The notes under the pieces are model-generated. The model saw only the letters and a list, made by a program, of their open reading frames with translations, made no database searches and was not told the origin of the DNA. A DNA stretch of 64,000 nt, from the NCBI GenBank assembly GCA_963978545.1, contig OZ021722.1, positions 108,836,442 through 108,900,441 of the forward strand, given 5' to 3'. Source of the DNA: Linyphia triangularis. Taxonomy: Eukaryota; Arthropoda; Arachnida; Araneae; Linyphiidae. Positions within the stretch are counted from its first letter, which is position 1. Each line of letters begins with the position of its first letter. A program made the position numbers and the translations under genes. Of this stretch, positions 24,366 through 37,360 are shown one piece after another.

Positions 24366-25670
24366 TTTTGAATTTCCCTCTAAGAAGGCGACAAAACAGA
24401 CGGTAGCAATGTTGTTATTTATAAAATATTACGGAAAGTAGAAGTGGAAGTACTTTAAGGCATTATTTGAAATCGTATTATGCATGTGACGTCACAGATT
24501 GATTGCGATCTGACTTCATGCCAAGCTGGCTTTTTATTTGTCAATCACAATGGGCAATTTTTTTCCCCGCAAACATCAGTTTCGCCGTGATAATTTTTGT
24601 TCATGTTCAACAACCATTAGAAGCCATTTTTGAGAAGACAATTTAAGAATTACAATTTGACAAGAGGAACTTGCACAAGTGAGGAAAAATAATATTTTTT
24701 GTATTTTCTAGTGCTATCCAACGAATATATTTGAGCAGTGCAATCTTTTTTTATTTTTTTTTTATATCTTTACGCTTTCAATTAATCAAAAGTCAAGTGA
24801 CCAAAATTGCATAAAAAAATCGTGACGTAGTTAGCATAGATTTCGTCGAAAATAAGAGGGGGAACCTCATCTAAAACAAGTTTTAGACCGGTTCATCATC
24901 TGTTCGTTGATGTCACACCAAAAAGTAGCCTTTTCCCACCAAATCGCAAAGTGAAAACTAAATATTTTTTTTCAACTATCTATCCGAGCTCAAATTTTTG
25001 AAAGAATGGTATTGTTTTTCATGATTTTTCTCTACTTTTACTTAAAAGTAAAACAAAAAAAAAATGAAATTTCCTCATTCGTAATTTGTGTTGTATAAGT
25101 TATCAATAGATGGCGACACCAAAAAATAAAATTATCTTTATTGATGACACCAAAACAGCCCTTCTAAAATGCTATCCTTTATTATTTATCTTTAACGAGA
25201 ATTTGCGAGACTAATCTGCTACTTTTTATGACAGTGAAGTGGTGGGAGGTGAATTTGTTATCTCTTGCTAAGCACTTTTTGAAATTTTTAGTGATTTCAA
25301 CTGTTATAAATATCGTGTTTAATTTGAAGTCTCTCCTTCCTCACTTTTGGCATTAAGCTCCACACTTAACACTCAATCGCCGCCACTGTATAAGTAAGCT
25401 TCTTACAGTCACTTATCCAAACGAATTGGACAGACCAAATAAGAATGAATAATTCAACACTCAAAAGTCAAGAATTGGATCTTCCTTTTGATGGATACAT
25501 TCAATCATGTGTGATGTATGTGTGTATGAAGCGTTTTACATGGTGTATATAAAAAACAAGTGTTCAGAATGCTTCCTCAAAGACATGAAGAATGAGTCTT
25601 TCAAATTAGCATAAAGTTAACATAAAGTTAAAGAAAAAAAAAAAAGAAAAAAACATAAAGATAACAAAGG
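24366..25670. other. Presumed upstream region of GCNA, no gene seen
   Basis: About 1.3 kb of A+T-rich sequence between the tentative GCNA start and the next repeat. It should contain the GCNA promoter if the 5' exon call is right. No coding exon, tandem repeat or recognisable element end was found. Confidence 0.45.
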
Positions 25671-26095
25671 ATTTGGAACAACGCACAACTTTCAATAATT
25701 ATACTATAGTATTGGTCGCTACTTTTAAATTTGACGTGGAATAATGTTACTACCATTTTCCTTCATTTGAAAAAATAATCAGTTTGGTGATATTTTTGGC
25801 GATAATTCTTGCATGGGCCGGGAAAAAAGAAAAAAAAAAAATCCAAAATGGCAAATTTGGCGATATACTTTTCGATAATTCAAACATTATCGTTTTTTGT
25901 AATTGAAACAGAAGAGATGAGGAAAACGGTCGTTGATTAGCGATGCTCAAGGGAAGAGAACTCTGTGTTAAAGATATTCGTTTTTCAACTTTTTACATCG
26001 TTATAACATTTTTCACATTTTGAAAATTTTGTGGTGGGCATATTAAGAATACCTTAAGAAGCATTACCACATCAATTTTGACCAAAATGAATTCG
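25671..26095 (+). repeat. Family G dispersed repeat, copy 3 (truncated)
   Basis: Starts ggaacaacgcacaactttca and covers the first half of family G through the block that leads to aagaagcattaccacatc. It ends at aaaatgaattcgggg; the second half is missing. Confidence 0.7.
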
Positions 26096-26510
26096 GGGCT
26101 CAAGGCGGTTAATTTCTGTATTAATCTTGATTGTTAGTTTGGATTTTAATTGATAGTTAAGAAATAAATATCTGTTCTATGAATACCTAAAACATACTTT
26201 ATTTTTCAGTTAATCGTGTGAATAGTTTCAAAATTAGTTTTGTGCAGTCGGTGAAAAATATCAAGCAATTTCACTGGAGCATTTTGCCTATTCACTTTCT
26301 AGCCAAACATTATCAGGATACACCTTTGCACACTGTCAACAGGGCTGGCGCCAGCAGTTTCATCGCTCCTCAGCCCCTTTATAACAAAAATTAAAAGAGA
26401 AAATTTGAAACCCTTTTCTCTCTTAGTAGTCAAATAAAACGTGAGCAAAAATGCAAGTTTCTTGATTTATGATTTTGGCACTAAATTGAAATTGAGGTGG
26501 AACAGAAAAC

Positions 26511-27210
26511 TAGGGGTGTGGAACATCGCACAACTTTCAATGACACTATACTACTGACGCAGATTGGTGTCATTTACCGTTTGTATATTTTCATCCTTCA
26601 TTTAGAAGAAATGGTCAGTTTGGAGATATTTTTTGAGATAGGGTCTAAAAAAAATATCGACCAAAATGGTGGTTTACTTTATTATTTAGGATTATACTAT
26701 TCTTTGATCCTTATATTGTCCTTTATTATAAGCGAAACTGAGAGGAGAAGAAAAAACGATCGTTGATGAGGTATGTTCAAGGAAGGAGAACTCTGTGTTG
26801 AAGGCATTCATTTTTCAACTTTTTACGTCATTAAAACATTTTTAAGGGAATTTCGGAGGTGGGGATGTTTAGTACACCTTAAGAGGCATTACCACAGCAA
26901 TTTTTATCAAAATAGTTAGAGCCGTTTTTTAGCAATCATTGAAAAACAGGATTTTTTCAATGGCAGCTACCTTATGCGCATGACTGATTTTGACGAAAAC
27001 CTTAATGGTAGGTCCCATGGCCGCCACTAACCCTCATACCAAATTTGAACATCGTCGGTCATTTTGTTCGGGAGTTATGCTGACCACAGACACACATTTT
27101 TTCTAGATCACTCTTTTGAAATCAGGATGATCCAAAACGTGGGGAAATGCAAAAAAATCATTTTTTTTTTTTTTTTTTTTTGGACCGAATGCTATACTTT
27201 CATATGGGTG
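26511..27210 (+). repeat. Family G dispersed repeat, copy 4
   Basis: Full-length family G copy from aggggtgtggaacatcgcac through ggaatttcggaggtgggg, caatggcagctacctta and gggagttatgctgaccac to the catatgggtgattgaaagt end. A T20-class tract near 27162-27181 precedes ggaccgaatgctatac. Confidence 0.82.
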
Positions 27211-27745
27211 ATTGAAAGTAAAAAAGAAACGACACAAATCTAGTGTATAATTTAAAAATGCATGTATTAAAAATCTTCGAAATGATAATTTATCTATATT
27301 GCTCTGTATTTTTGGTTCGGTTTTGGATTTTAACTTTAATACCCAAAAATTCTACTCATCTTTCAAAACGTGTTTTTATTTAAAAACTACACATCTCAAC
27401 CTTCTAATATAGTTCTCATGCCTGAGGATTTTTATGTGAGTACATGGTACCTATGCTTAAAAGTTCGTAAAACATATCAAACGCAAATTTTGTTAAAATT
27501 CCACCTATTAATTTTTCATAAGTATGCAAATGAATCTTGGTTTAATAACTTTCTTCATAAACTAGTTAATTTTACAGCCTATTTGCCACCTTCTAAGGTT
27601 GCCGCCCCAGGAAGAGCCCTACTTACCCCTCAGTAGCGCCTGCCCTGTTGTCAAGTTGTAATAGTACAACTGTCTATTAAGGAGATAAGAAGACGGATCA
27701 TGCAATTCGGGAAGGACGAAATTCTTTTGGCAATCAAAAGAAATA

Positions 27746-28246
27746 CAGTCAAACCCCGTTAACACGAAATTGATGGGGCTGCCGAAATTTTTCGCACTAA
27801 CCGAATTTTGTGTTAAGAGTCTAAAACGTTTCCCATACATATTTAAACAGCTAGCTATATGTGTATTTAATACTGATGTTTTGTAGAACATTTACATTAC
27901 AGGGCTTATAATTAACACGATTCGTTCAGAATAATAAAAAAAAGTAAATGTACCAGTTACTTATTATTTAAAGAAGCCTGTTACTGATTGTGCTTTAAAT
28001 TTTACCTCTTCTAAATTATTTAAAGAACATGAGGAGGCATTGTCCTGATGCATTAAGGAACGTTGCAAAGTTTCATCTAAATAAAAAAGTGGTTTAAAGA
28101 GCAAATTTTTTTCGTCTTAAGCGGGATTTCATTATGTGAGATTTCTTGTTAAATGAATGAATGAACGTTAAGTTTAAGCTTCATTGTACGGAGAACTGCT
28201 TTTTCTTCACTTTAAACGTGATTTCGTGTTAAGCGACGTCACTGGA
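27746..28246. mobile_element. Pogo-like MITE family H, copy 1
   Basis: Begins after TA with cagtcaaaccccgttaacac and contains repeated gttaa/acgaaatt blocks that recur inverted near 28140-28240 (gatttcgtgttaagcgac). The CAGT-AAAC-CCGTTA terminus and TA target resemble Tc1/mariner-pogo class elements. The right end is decayed. Confidence 0.6.
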
Positions 28247-28470
28247 TCGTGTATTAATATGTCTTTGGCTTGTGGGTAGTACACTCAGCATTTAATTTGA
28301 AATTATTTTTATGTTTCAAACCCAAAGTTGATTTTTTTTCAAAGACAGTACGAAAAAATTCATAATCCACTTTCAAGTCATTTGTACTCTTTTTTATAGT
28401 AATAACAAGCGAAAAAAATCTATAGAAAAATCTATGATTTTAAATTGGTTTGAATATCTCTTTAAAACTA

Positions 28471-28634
28471 GGATGTGGAGCTTTACACAGTTTTCAATTA
28501 CACTCTATACAAGTCACCGAATTTAAATTTGCCCATGGATTGGTGTAATTTCTCTTTTTCATTTTCATATTTTTATTAATTAATAAAAAAGTTTGTTAAG
28601 CAACAATTATTTAATTGGCACAAAAAAAAAAAAG

Positions 28635-28668
<34 letters not shown>

Positions 28669-28835
28669 ACCGTTAAAATTGCGAAACAAGCGATAGGTTT
28701 TACAATAAATATTACATAATATTTTCTTGTGAGTGAAACAGAGATGAAACAGTCGTTGATGGACAATGTATAAAGGAAGAGAAGTCTACTGTGATAAACA
28801 CATTCGTTTTCCAATTTTTTACGCCTTTATAGCTA
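28471..28835 (+). repeat. Family G, copy 5, first half
   Basis: Family G from aggatgtggagctttacac to tttttacgccttta, including a very long A-rich tract at 28621-28667. It stops where the copy at 29485 takes over, so 28836-29484 may be an insertion splitting one copy. Confidence 0.6.
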
Positions 28836-29484
28836 ATCGATTTTATGTATGAGATACTCTTTATATATCTTTGAGAAAATGTTTTTTTAAATTTTGTGTT
28901 TAGTTATTTAAAAAAAATTAAAAACCAAGAAAAATCCATAATAATTGATGTTTGCGTATTTTGATATAAGTCAAGAAAAAATATTTTTTTTTTCAAAGTG
29001 AAAGCTTTCTGTAATACATAATTATATAAAGAAAATGTTGTCTTCACAGAATTTTGATAGGTGAATTAAAAAAATTAAAAAAATTCTCAAAATTAAAATA
29101 TTGAAATTTTTGCTTTTTTTTTATGTTATCTTATATGCTAAATGTTATATTTTAAAACAGAATAAAAAAAATAAAATTCTGTGAAGACAAAATATTTAAA
29201 ACTATATAAATTAAATGCTACAAGAATTTGAATAGCCAATTGTTAATGGTTCTGGAGATATATCGATTTGAATATGCAGCATCTGTGAAAAACACTTGTG
29301 CTCGAAAAATGCACTTTAAGCAGACTCTTCAATGTGTTACGCCCATTAGTGATGTTTAAATCACAGGTAATTTTGTGGCGTTCTAATCACCTGAGGAATA
29401 AGATAAAAACATCATTCTCTTCAGGAATGTATGAACTATTTTTTAAAATCAGAAAAAAAATTTGGGATTTTTGAAGAAATTTCG

Positions 29485-29825
29485 GTACTGGACCCCCTTA
29501 AAATCGTTAAGACATCTTTTTGGGAATTGCTGAAAAACGTAAATTTTTAAAATAGCAGTTACCTTTTGCGCATGCGCAATTGTAATGAAAATCTTAATGA
29601 CAGGCCCCATTGCTACCACTAACCCGCATACACAAGTTGAACATCTTATGTAAATTCGTCGGGGAGTTATGCTGAACACAGACAGATACATAGATAGACA
29701 TTTTTCTATATAAATTTTTTGAACTCAGCAATTTCAAAAAAATTATAGAAACTTATATAAATACTAAAAAAAAAAATCATTTTTTGACCGAATGCAATAC
29801 TTGAGTAATAAGAGTAATTAAAATA
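29485..29825 (+). repeat. Family G, copy 5 or 6, second half
   Basis: Resumes the family G order with taaaatcgttaagacatc, gctgaaaaacg, atagcagttacctt, gcatgcgcaattgtaatgaa and gggagttatgctgaacac, and ends at gaatgcaatacttgag. Confidence 0.6.
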
Positions 29826-30139
29826 ATGAAATAGCTCCTGTCATCTTTTGATGAAGCATTATTTATATTAAATTGCTTTCGACAAAACAAGTCATACAGA
29901 ACTGTTGCACTAAGTGAACGGCACAAGGCGACCTAACGACTTTTGGTTCAGTATTTAGGCTTTAATCAGGTTCAGAATTGGTTTAGTAATGGTCAAGAAC
30001 CGCATTTTTTAAAAACGAGTGAAATTAGTTCATATTTATGAAGAATGTCTTTCTGATTCCAAATAATCAAACAAAAGTTCTTTAAAAATATTAATTATTT
30101 AAATATTAAGAAAAGAAATCAAAACAATCTGCTTTAACT

Positions 30140-30463
30140 GTGACGTCATGACATTCTTCCGTTCTCTATTGTTATCATGAGGTTTCTGGCAAATTTTTGG
30201 TGTGTGTTTGGTAGACAATTGCTATATTCCGAACCGGTTGGCGCGATTTGGGAGAAACTTGCAAAACTGGTTTCCACTGCTGCATTTCAAGCCAATTTGT
30301 TTCAGAAGAAGTGACGTCACATTTGCTTCGAGCCGAATGTGTCGTTTTACCCACCAAAATTAATAAGCGAACCTAGGTTTCAAATTAAAAAGAAAAAGGA
30401 AAAGCGTAGTGAGCAGAAATTTTCGTGTTTATGGCCTTTTCGAAACATTTAGAAATGAGTAAA

Positions 30464-30494
<31 letters not shown>

Positions 30495-30520
30495 CGGGAA
30501 CTGTCCATTGGGTTGTTCGG
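30140..30520 (+). mobile_element. Element J, copy 2
   Basis: Matches the reverse complement of 10577-11050. It includes tgacgtcat/tgacgtcac sites at both sides (30140 and 30310) and an A-rich tract at 30469-30491 followed by tgcgggaactgtccattg. Confidence 0.55.
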
Positions 30521-31944
30521 TGGATATACTGGACTACGGAACTGTAAATGCTGTGGATTTGACGAGTTGCGGTACTGTACTTAGTTTGCAACTACATATT
30601 TAAGTGGAAAATAACGACTTTTGAACTGTTTGACTTATGAATGTGTGAATGAAATGTGTGCATATGGTTAACAATTTTTCAAAACCATCCCAAAATTAAT
30701 TTTTTTTGACATAATGTGTCTGGAATAGGGTGACTCGTATTCTAATTGTTATATGAAGTTGAGAAGGAAGGGTAAACTTTTATGCCTAGCTAAAAAAAAG
30801 TAATTCTTTTGGACCGATTTGATTCCATTAGTGTAGGGTCAATACAATGACATATTAGGACCATCACATAGCACTAGTAAAAAAAAAAGAAAAAAAAAAA
30901 GACTTTTGAATAGAAGATATTTGAAATGAGTGAGGATTTTGTTTCATCGATATTAAACTTCAAGTTTCCACTAGGTAAGAGATTTCATTAAAACTGATTC
31001 AAACCGGACGTTACTCATTAAAGAAGAACCTCTACAAATTTTATACGAATTAAAAAAAAAAATGCATATTTCTCACCTACTTAGATTTTTTACACTGGAT
31101 CTTAAGCCTAAGGGTACTGTTTTCAATTGAAGAAAGATGTGGTCCGGTGTCCATCCCCATTTAAGGTATACATATACAATTGAGATGATTTTCTTTAATT
31201 CTTATGTTATAATTTCAAACTTTTTGGCAGTATATCAGAATAAATAATGATGCATTTTTATATACAAACTTTTTTTTTCCGTCAATTTTTTAATCAGCTA
31301 ATTGCAATTAAAGTGACTAATTAGGACATTATTAGAACATACATAAATAAACTTGTAATTAAGTTAGAATCATTATTTTTAATGGTAATAAGAGATATTA
31401 TATGGACGCATGTTCCTATGGAGATTTTTGAATTTGGCTTTAATATTTATTTAATTATAAGTTTTTAAATAAAATGTTTGAAAAAATAAATAATTTTTAA
31501 TAAAAAAATAAGATTAAAATATGCATAAAAAATGTGTTCATAACAATATATATTAGATTCTCTATAGAAAACACATTCACAACTATTGTCTACAAAAAAA
31601 AATTAGAATTTTGTAAATTGGACCATTTTTGATGAAGTTATGACCATTGGCGTAAAGTCATTTAACACCAAAATGTCATTCTTCAGAAAACGTGTTTAAA
31701 GTTTACTACACTAATGAAAGTGATACAAAACAGGTTCACAAAACCTATTGTAATTTAAAAAGTAATTTGAGTCTCAGAAAGAAAATGGTATCATTTTAAT
31801 GGTAATGAATTCGGGAATATTTTAAAACCAAAAAACAACAACGCAGAATTGAGTCAAATTTCGCGATTCCTAATGTATACCTTAATGTTTGGGCATGCGC
31901 AGGAGAGGTATAGTGTGGTCATGCGCCTGCTCAACTAATTTGTA
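30521..31944. other. A+T-rich stretch without recognised gene
   Basis: Nothing I can support as coding or as a defined element. Several A- and T-rich runs occur. A stretch of gtgacgtca-type sites seen in element J does not continue here. Confidence 0.5.
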
Positions 31945-32101
31945 CAGTAAAACACCGTTAACGCGAAATCGTTTAACATGAAATTTTATTTAACGTGAAG
32001 TAAAAGCAATTCTCCACACATAAAACATAACGTTAATTTATTCTTTTAACACGAAATTCGGTTAATGCGAACATCGACTTCGCGTTAACGGGGTTTGACT
32101 G
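31945..32101. mobile_element. Pogo-like MITE family H, copy 2
   Basis: 157 bp with long inverted termini: cagtaaaacaccgttaacgc at the left and gcgttaacggggtttgactg at the right. The left end follows TA. Too short to encode anything. Confidence 0.75.
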
Positions 32102-32184
32102 GATAAAAAGAGATATATGCTGATTTTGTTCAATTGTATTGATGTATCGATGTTTTAGATAACTCTACAAGCCGATTATTTATA

Positions 32185-32353
32185 CAGTCAAAACCCGTTA
32201 GAGCAAAATCGTTGGGGCCACTGAAATTGTTCACGTTAACCCAATTTCGTGTTAAACGAATAAATTAACATTAAGTTTTAAGTACGTGAACTGCTTTTAC
32301 TTCGCGTTAAAAGGGATTTCTTGTTAAGCGATTTCACGTTAACGGGGTTTGAT
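32185..32353. mobile_element. Pogo-like MITE family H, copy 3
   Basis: Starts after TATA with cagtcaaaacccgttagagc and ends cacgttaacggggtttgatc. The interior has tcacgttaacc/cgtgttaaacg repeats. It lies only 83 bp from copy 2. Confidence 0.7.
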
Positions 32354-32700
32354 CAGGCCCTGATCATCGCCTATTCCCTCAAGACCTTCCATGATTTTAG
32401 GGGGCCCCGAAATTGGCTGTAAACCTATAACTTTTCTTTCTTTTTATGAATATCTTTTACAATCTGTACAAAAGAATTTTTACTTAAAAATCATTTTGTA
32501 TTGATCTTGAACCATCTTTCGTATCCTAGAGTGTATTTATTCAAATTCATCAAACCATCATTTAAAAACGTAAAAAAACTATATTTCTCGAAGAAATATT
32601 AAAAAGAAGTCTTGACAAATTAATTTCGAGATCAGCAAATGTCGGCTTTGAAGTTTTAAATAATGATGTAGATATTGTTGTCAGGGATATTATTACTATA

Positions 32701-32936
32701 CTAAACTTCAACTTAACTAGACATCACTTAGACGATAGATCGTCACAGTGCTCATAAGTATTTAATCCATTTTGGCGGAGTGAAGACATAATTCTCGCCA
32801 AACCTTAGAGCCTTTTGTTCTCTACAGGGTTGTGGTTTGGCGAACATTATGCTTTCACGCTGCCAAAATGGATTAAATACCTATGAGCACTGTGACGATC
32901 TACTGTCTAGTGATGTCTAGTTAAGTTGAAGTTTAG
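32701..32936. mobile_element. Solitary foldback MITE D (founder-type copy)
   Basis: 236 bp between TATA at 32697-32700 and TATA at 32937-32940. Termini ctaaacttcaacttaactag / ctagttaagttgaagtttag. The arms continue inward almost without a break (gacgatagatcgtcacagtg, tatttaatccattttgg, then gtgaa-acataat-tcgccaaacc), leaving only a short loop near ttctctacaggg. It is the same sequence as the repeat unit of the 34231-37117 array. Confidence 0.85.
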
Positions 32937-32941
32937 TATAA

Positions 32942-33706
32942 ACATTGTGATCGTGAAATGCAATACTACATTACAAAGTTTTACCTGTTTTGAATTATGA
33001 AATTGATTATTTGAAATTTGTTTCTTTATTTATGATAAAAAAAAAAACTTTAAGAAGACAGTATATTGAATTGATTTATCAACTTTTTTCTATATTTAAT
33101 GTTAATTCATTTGACAACGATTCAAGCTCATTTCCAATAAATCTCGTATTTGATGAAGTGGCCCCTAAAAGTGTCCGGGTCTTGGTCCCCAACTTGTCAT
33201 GATCAGGTCTAGGGTTTGACTGTAATTTATTTGAATATTTTATATTTATTTTCTTAGTGAAGGTAAGAATTTCTGGACCCACTGTTTAGTTCTTTGTTCA
33301 TATCAAGAAGCCTATAGTAATCGGATTGCTTAAACTAATTTTCAGCAGAGATTCCTTCAAGAATTCCTCCTTTTTGAATGCCTCGGGGAGAAGTAGACAT
33401 GTCACGGGAGGACTTAAAATAGAAATGAGCTCTGATATTTACACAACTTTACTAGAAATTATTTATAAAATCTTGGGAAACAGGAAACCGCCTCCATCCC
33501 CCCTTTCAGACTTAGTGCCCAAGGTCGCGTGTTTCTCAAAAGAAGACCGAGTTGACCTGAATGCTTCTTCCCCGAGTGCGCTCCATTTTGCTGGAAATTA
33601 TATCGGAAAGAGATTAAAAACTCACCCTCTAAAAAACTCACTTTTGAGATAAGGGTCTTTTAACAGATGGGGAATGATATAACACAGAATAGTTATTTAT
33701 GCATCT
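32942..33706. other. Spacer between solitary D element and C copy 1
   Basis: Includes a relatively G+C-rich part at about 33370-33640 that is open on both strands (108 codons on plus, 60 on minus). I recognise no protein in either direction and codon content does not look coding, but it is compositionally unlike its surroundings. Confidence 0.4.
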
Positions 33707-34214
33707 AGTGGTGAAAGTAATACTTTTTCAAAAGAAGTAAAACGCTTTATAATTTGCAGAGTTCGAAAAAGTATTTTCCCAAGTGTTGCGTACAATAGTT
33801 TTTATTATCACGTGCAAAAAATATTTTTTTATAAGAACGTGCTAAAAATTAAACTTTTTTTAATCATTTTAAATAAAAAATAGTGGCGAAAGTAGCACTT
33901 TTTCGCGAGGAATGCGGGAAAGAAACTTTTACGCACTAGTGCGACAAGGTATTTTCTCGCACGCCTCGAGCTTAAATATCATATAGTCGATCTTGGCATT
34001 GAAATAACATATTTTCAGTAGAAATTCATTGATTCGAGTTGCCAACATTAATAGATATATGTATTAAAAATATTTTTTTCACTTGATTCAAAAAGTATTG
34101 TACGCAATATGTGGGAAAATATATTTTCAAACTCGGTAAATTATTTGACTCGTGCTATCGCGCTCGTCAAACAAGCGTTTTACCTCGTTTGAAAAAGCAT
34201 TACTTTCCACACTA
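33707..34214. mobile_element. Foldback/MITE element C, copy 1
   Basis: Starts tagtggtgaaagtaatac and ends attactttccacacta, with inverted termini that extend through ttttcaaaagaagtaaaacgc / gcgttttacctcgtttgaaa. The interior has tagtggcgaaagtagcactt and gcacgcctcgagcttaaat. It directly abuts the D satellite. Confidence 0.75.
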
Positions 34215-34230
34215 TACTAAACTTCAACTT

Positions 34231-37117
34231 AACTAGACATCACTTAGACGATAGATCGTCACAGTGCTCATAGGTATTTAATCCATTTTGGCGAGGTGAA
34301 GACATAATTCTCGCCAAACCTTATAGCCTTTTGTTCTCTACAGAGTTGTGGTTTGGCGAACATTATGCTTTCACGCCGCCAAAATGGATTAAATACCTAT
34401 GAGCACTGTGACGATCTATCGTCTAAGTGATGTCTAGTTAAGTTGAAGTTTAGTATAGACATCACTTAGACGATAGATCGTCACAATGCTCATAGGTATT
34501 TAACCCATTTTGGTGGAGTGAAGACATAATTCTCGCCAAACCTTATAGCCTTTTGTTCTCTATAGGGTTGTGGTTTGGCGAACATTATGCTTTCACGCCG
34601 CCAAAATGGATTAAATTCCTATGAGCACTGTGACGATCTATCGTCTAAGTGATGTCTAGTTAAGTTGAAGTTTAGTATAGACATCACTTAGACGATAGAT
34701 CGTCACAGTGCTCATAGGTATTTAACGCATTTTGGTGGAGTGAAGACATAATTCTCGCCAAACCTTATAGCCTTTTGTTCTTTATAGGGTTGTGGTTTGG
34801 CGAACATTATGCTTTCACGCCGCCAAAATGGATTAAATTCCTATGAGCACTGTGACGATCTATCGTCTAAGTGATGTCTAGTTAAGTTGAAGTTTAGTAT
34901 AGACATCATTTAGACGATAGATCGTCACAGTGCTCATAGGTATTTAACCCATTTTGGTGGAGTGAAGACATAATTCTCGCCAAACCTTACAGCCTTTTGT
35001 TCTCTATAGGGTTGTGGTTTGGCGAACATTATGCTTTCACGCCGCCAAAATGGATTAAATACCTATGAGCACTGTGACGATCTACCGTCTAAGTGATGTC
35101 TAGTTAAGTTGAAGCTTAGTATAGACATCACTTAGACGATAGATCGTCACAGTGCTCATAGGTATTTAACCCATTTTGGTGGAGTGAAGACATAATTCTC
35201 GCCAAACCTTATAGCCTTTTGTTCTCTACAGGGTTGTGGTTTGGCAAACATTATGCTTTCACGCCGCCAAAATGGATTAAATACCTATGAGCACTGTGAC
35301 GATCTATCGTCTAAGTGATGTCTAGTTAAGTTGAAGTTTAGTATAGACATCACTTAGACGATAGATCGTCACAGTGCTCATAGGTATTTAACCCATTTTG
35401 GTGGAGTGAAGACATAATTCTCGCCAAACCTTATAGCCTTTTGTTCTCTATAGGGTTGTGGTTTGGCGAACATTATGCTTTCACGCCGCCAAAATGGATT
35501 AAATTCCTATGAGCACTGTGACGATCTATCGTCTAAGTGATGTCTAGTTAAGTTGAAGTTTAGTATAGACATCACTTAGACGATAGATCGTCACAGTGCT
35601 CATAGGTATTTAACCCATTTTGGTGGAGTGAAGACATAATTCTCGCCAAACCTTATAGCCTTTTGTTCTCTATAGGGTTGTGGTTTGGCGAACATTATGC
35701 TTTCACGCCGCCAAAATGGATTAAATTCCTATGAGCACTGTGACGATCTATCGTCTAAGTGATGTCTAGTTAAGTTGAAGTTTAGTATAGACATCATTTA
35801 GACGATAGATCGTCACAGTGCTCATAGGTATTTAACCCATTTTGGTGGAGTGAAGACATAATTCTCGCCAAACCTTATAGCCTTTTGTTCTCTATAGGGT
35901 TGTGGTTTGGCGAACATTATGCTTTCACGCCGCCAAAATGGATTAAATTCCTATGAGCACTGTGACGATCTATCGTCTAAGTGATGTCTAGTTAACTTGA
36001 AGCTTAGTATAGACATCACTTAGACTATAGATCGTCACAGTGCTCATAGGTATTTAATCCATTTTGGTGGAGTGAAGATATAATTCTCGCCAAACCTTAT
36101 AGCCTTTTGTTCTCTATAGGGTTGTGGTTTGGCGAACATTATGCTTTCACGCCGCGAAAATGGATTAAATACCTATGAGCACTGTGACGATCTATCGTCT
36201 AAGTGATGTCTAGTTAAGTTGAAGCTTAGTATAGACATCACTTAGACGATATATCGTCACAGTGCTCATAGGTATTTAACCCATTTTGGTGGAGTGAAGA
36301 CATAATTCTCGCCAAACCTTACAGCCTTTTGTTCTCTATAGGGTTGTGGTTTGGCGAACATTATGCTTTCACGCCGCCAAAATGGATTAAATACCTATGA
36401 GCACTGTGACGATCTACCGTCTAAGTGATGTCTAGTTAAGTTGAAGCTTAGTATAGACATCACTTAGACGATAGATCGTCACAGTGCTCATAGGTATTTA
36501 ACCCATTTTGGTGGAGTGAAGACATAATTCTCGCCAAACCTTATAGCCTTTTGTTCTCTACAGGGTTGTGGTTTGGCGAACATTATGCTTTCACGCCGCG
36601 AAAATGGATTAAATACCTATGAGCACTGTGACGATCTACCGTCTAAGTGATGTCTAATTAAGTTGAAGCTTAGTATAGACATCACTTAGACGATAGATCG
36701 TCACAGTGCTCATAGGTATTTAACCCATTTTGGTGGAGTGAAGACATAATTCTCGCCAAACCTTATAGCCTTTTGTTCTCTATAGGGTTGTGGTTTGGCG
36801 AACATTATGCTTTCACGCCGCCAAAATGGGTTAAATACCTATTAGCACTGTGACGATCTACCGTCTAAGTGATGTCTAGTTAAGTTGAAGCTTAGTATAG
36901 ACATCACTTAGACGATAGATCGTCACAGTGCTCATAGGTATTTAACCCATTTTGGTGGAGTGAAGACATAATTCTCGCCAAACCTTATAGCCTTTTGTTC
37001 TCTATAGGGTTGTGGTTTGGCGAACATTATGCTTTCACGCCGCCAAAATGGGTTAAATACCTATGAGCACTGTGACGATCTACCGTCTAAGTGATGTCTA
37101 GTTAAGTTGAAGTTTAG
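34231..37117. repeat. Satellite array, 13 x 222 bp, hairpin units derived from MITE D
   Basis: Thirteen head-to-tail units with a constant 222-bp period: the marker gtatagac falls at 34453, 34675, 34897 and then every 222 bp to 37117. Each unit runs gacatcacttagacgatag to gtgatgtctagttaagttga and is itself a near-complete palindrome. Nearly 100-nt arms pair through gtgctcataggtatttaa and gcgaa/tcgccaaacc, and the loop is about 30 nt at ttctctatagggttg. Units differ by a few substitutions, for example atcgtc/accgtc, attcct/atacct and gaagttt/gaagctt. The array abuts element C on both sides. Confidence 0.92.
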
Positions 37118-37360
37118 TATAGTGGTGAAAGTAATACTTTTTCAAACGAAGTAAAACGCTTTATAATTTACCGAGTTCGAAAAAGTATTTTCCCAAGTGT
37201 TGCATACAATAGTTTTTATTATCACGTGCAAAAATATTTTTTTATAACAACGTGCTAAAAATTAAACTTTTTTTAATCATTTTAAATAAAAAATACTGGC
37301 GAAAGTAGCACTTTTTCGCGAGGAATTCGGAAAATAAACTTTTTCGTACTAGTATGACTT

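Noticed and set aside
26497..26766. 89-codon plus-strand frame
   Set aside because: Also inside family G (copy 4). Similar short frames in other copies are broken by the variable A tract, so no conserved protein is indicated.
34231..37117. CRISPR array
   Set aside because: The repeats are contiguous 222-bp units without unique spacers, in a eukaryotic setting.
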